Shown here one piece after another: positions 6,252-7,570 of a stretch of 7,570 bases of DNA; within the stretch, counting starts at the first letter, position 1, and each line of letters starts with the position of its first letter. Location of the stretch: assembly GCA_023423235.1 (NCBI GenBank), contig JAFAFY010000072.1, positions 1 through 7,570 of the forward strand. The letters are read 5' to 3'. The notes below the pieces were generated by a model. The model made no database searches. It saw only the letters and a program-made list of their open reading frames with translations, and was not told where the DNA came from. The position numbers and the translations under genes are program-made. The DNA comes from Pseudomonadota bacterium (GTDB lineage Bacteria > Pseudomonadota > Gammaproteobacteria > Xanthomonadales > Xanthomonadaceae).

Positions 6252-6454
6252 TTCCTTACTGCAATCAGGTGCAATGCCTTGGGAGGGGCAGTCATCTCAT
6301 CCATCCAGAAACACCCGGTGTCAGGTGTCGCGCGCACCCTTCGATGATCGCGCGGCAGACCCTGCCGGTTCCGTTCCACGCCAGTTCCTGTTCCGCGGCG
6401 CCGCCCCCCGGCGATCGACGCGTTCCCAATTCCCCTGAAAAACGAGAAACACCC
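6252..6454 (+). other. Leader region of the TonB-dependent receptor
   Basis: This 203-base gap holds an 11-base odd palindrome ACACCCGGTGT (6311-6321), overlapping direct copies of GGTGTC (6317-6322 and 6324-6329), and five copies of GTTCC (6368, 6373, 6384, 6390, 6422). I see no TGWAANCGNTNWCA operator and no convincing -35/-10 pair. A six-base inverted repeat, CTGATT/AATCAG (6248-6253 with 6263-6268), straddles the lacI stop but has no T tract. The receptor may therefore be read through from the lacI promoter or use an unrecognised promoter. Confidence 0.5.
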
Positions 6455-7570
6455 ATGAGCCAGTTCCTGCGCCAGTCCATGCGTCCATCCCCCGTCCGTT
6501 CCCGGCCGCTCGCCCGCTCGCTGCTCAGCTGCGCGCTGGCCGGCTGCATGGCGCTCGCGGCCCCCGCCGTGCTGGCGCAGTCGACCGCCGCCACCATCCG
6601 TGGCCAGATCATGGCCGATTCGGCCCCGGCCGGTGATGCGCGCATCACCGCGACCAACACCGCGACCGGCCTGACCCGCAGCGTGCAGGCCAATGCCAAT
6701 GGCAACTACAGCCTGGGCGGCCTGCCGCCGGGCAGCTATCGCCTGGACGTGACCGCGGACGGCCAGACCACCTCGCAGACGGTGACCGTCGCTGTGGGTC
6801 AGACCGCGACCCTCAACCTGGGCGTCGGCGGCGTGGCCGAGGCAGCGCCGGCGGGCGAGGCGACCGACATGGATACCGTGCGCGTGACCGCGGCGGCGCT
6901 GGTGGAGACCAGGACCTCGGAAGTGGCCACGTACGTGAGCCAGAAGCAGATCGAGTCGCTGCCACAGGGCACCCGCAACTTCCTGGCGTTCGCCGACACC
7001 GTGCCCGGCATGGTCTTCACCCAGGACGGCAACGGCAACACCAAGCTGCGCTCCGGCGGCCAGTCGGCCAACAACATCAACGTGTTCATCGATGGTGTCG
7101 GCCAGAAGAGCTACACGATGCCCGGCGGCGTCCCCGGGCAGGACACCAGCCGCGGCAATCCGTTCCCGCAGTCGGCGATCGGCGAATACAAGGTCATCAC
7201 CTCGAACTACAAGGCCGAGTTCGACCAGATCAGCAGCGCCGCGATCGTCGCCGCGACCCGTAGCGGTACCAATGATTTCGAAGGCAGCTTCTTCTGGGAC
7301 CGCACGGGTACCGAGTGGCGCGCACGCACACCGGCCGAGGTCAAGTCCGGCAACAAGGTCGACTCCAAGGAAGAGCAGTACGGTGCGTCTTTCGGCGGCC
7401 CGATCCTGCAGGACCGGTTGCACTACTTCGTCTCCTACGAGGCCAAGGAGTACGTGACGCCGAAGACCCTCGGGCTTGGCCAGCGCGGCCGGTACGACGT
7501 CGAAGATGTGCCGGACTTTCTGCTCGCCGGCATCGGCCCGGCCAACTCGCCGTTCAAGCAGGACATGTAC
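6455..7570 (+). CDS. Oar-like TonB-dependent receptor, N-terminal part (cut by window edge)
   Basis: The 372 visible codons are open to the right edge; such receptors usually run to about 950-1100 residues, so most of the beta-barrel is missing. Residues 1-41 form a signal peptide with an Arg-containing n-region, the hydrophobic stretch ALAGCMALAAPAVL and a predicted AVLA/Q cleavage. Residues 45-122 are a carboxypeptidase-regulatory-like beta-sandwich (IRGQI, ITATNTATGLTRSV, NGNYSLGGLPPGSYRLDV). DMDTVRVTA at 138-146 resembles a xanthomonad TonB box. The plug domain follows, with YVSQKQIESLPQGTRNF (160-176), TVPGM, LRSGGQSANNINVFIDGV (198-215) and the AIGEYKVITSNYKAEF region. AAIVAATRSGTNDFEGSFFW and FGGPILQDRLHYFVSYE (313-329) are typical of Oar-like receptors entering the barrel. 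It would import a large substrate across the outer membrane using TonB-ExbBD energy. The ATG is preceded by a weak GAG site at 6444-6446. The upstream LacI-family gene suggests carbohydrate uptake, by inference. Confidence 0.92.
   Translation, partial: MSQFLRQSMRPSPVRSRPLARSLLSCALAGCMALAAPAVLAQSTAATIRGQIMADSAPAGDARITATNTATGLTRSVQANANGNYSLGGLPPGSYRLDVTADGQTTSQTVTVAVGQTATLNLGVGGVAEAAPAGEATDMDTVRVTAAALVETRTSEVATYVSQKQIESLPQGTRNFLAFADTVPGMVFTQDGNGNTKLRSGGQSANNINVFIDGVGQKSYTMPGGVPGQDTSRGNPFPQSAIGEYKVITSNYKAEFDQISSAAIVAATRSGTNDFEGSFFWDRTGTEWRARTPAEVKSGNKVDSKEEQYGASFGGPILQDRLHYFVSYEAKEYVTPKTLGLGQRGRYDVEDVPDFLLAGIGPANSPFKQDMY

Noticed and set aside
6274..6438. 54-codon frame in the receptor leader
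   Set aside because: It is the tail of a longer frame overlapping lacI, has no ribosome site before its ATG and shows no recognisable motif.
6029..7423. A 464-codon open frame on the minus strand
   Set aside because: It is antisense to the TonB-dependent receptor and the lacI 3' end, with a His/Gly/Ala/Arg-rich translation and no domain.

Overview
The window looks like chromosomal DNA of a xanthomonad-type gammaproteobacterium (Xanthomonadaceae/Lysobacteraceae, perhaps a Lysobacter- or Luteimonas-like organism). I infer this from the very high GC content with G/C-rich third positions, the YciI / scpA-scpB-rluB gene set, and a LacI regulator followed by an Oar-like TonB-dependent receptor. 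No database search was possible, so the genus is only a guess.

Layout: (1) Positions 1-502 carry no convincing gene. They hold two REP-like hairpin elements (205-231 and about 271-310) and the probable terminator of the next operon (457-478). (2) Positions 503-4063, minus strand, are a compact operon read right to left: scpA, scpB, rluB. scpA and scpB are 22 bases apart; scpB and rluB overlap by ATGA. ScpA and ScpB are the kleisin and the winged-helix partner of the Smc condensin, and RluB is a 23S rRNA pseudouridine synthase. Both ScpB and RluB carry long low-complexity C-terminal tails, strongly acidic in ScpB and Gly/Arg/Pro-rich and basic in RluB. (3) A divergent gap of about 400 bases separates scpA from a small yciI gene on the plus strand (4462-4761). 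(4) A 428-base gap follows. Its right end holds a promoter with a perfect LacI/CcpA-type operator (TGAAAACGCTTACA, 5147-5160) directly in front of a GTG-started LacI-family regulator (5190-6251). (5) After a 203-base leader, an Oar-like outer-membrane TonB-dependent receptor starts at 6455 and runs off the right edge with 372 codons visible.

The left half is housekeeping: chromosome segregation and ribosome maturation. The right half looks like the start of a carbohydrate-uptake locus in which the LacI protein represses itself and probably the receptor until a sugar-derived ligand is present. The substrate cannot be told from this window. I see no mobile element, CRISPR array, tRNA or rRNA, and no clear evidence of an undescribed system. 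The most useful leads are the operator/promoter arrangement at lacI, the LacI-receptor pairing, and the oppositely charged tails encoded by adjacent genes.
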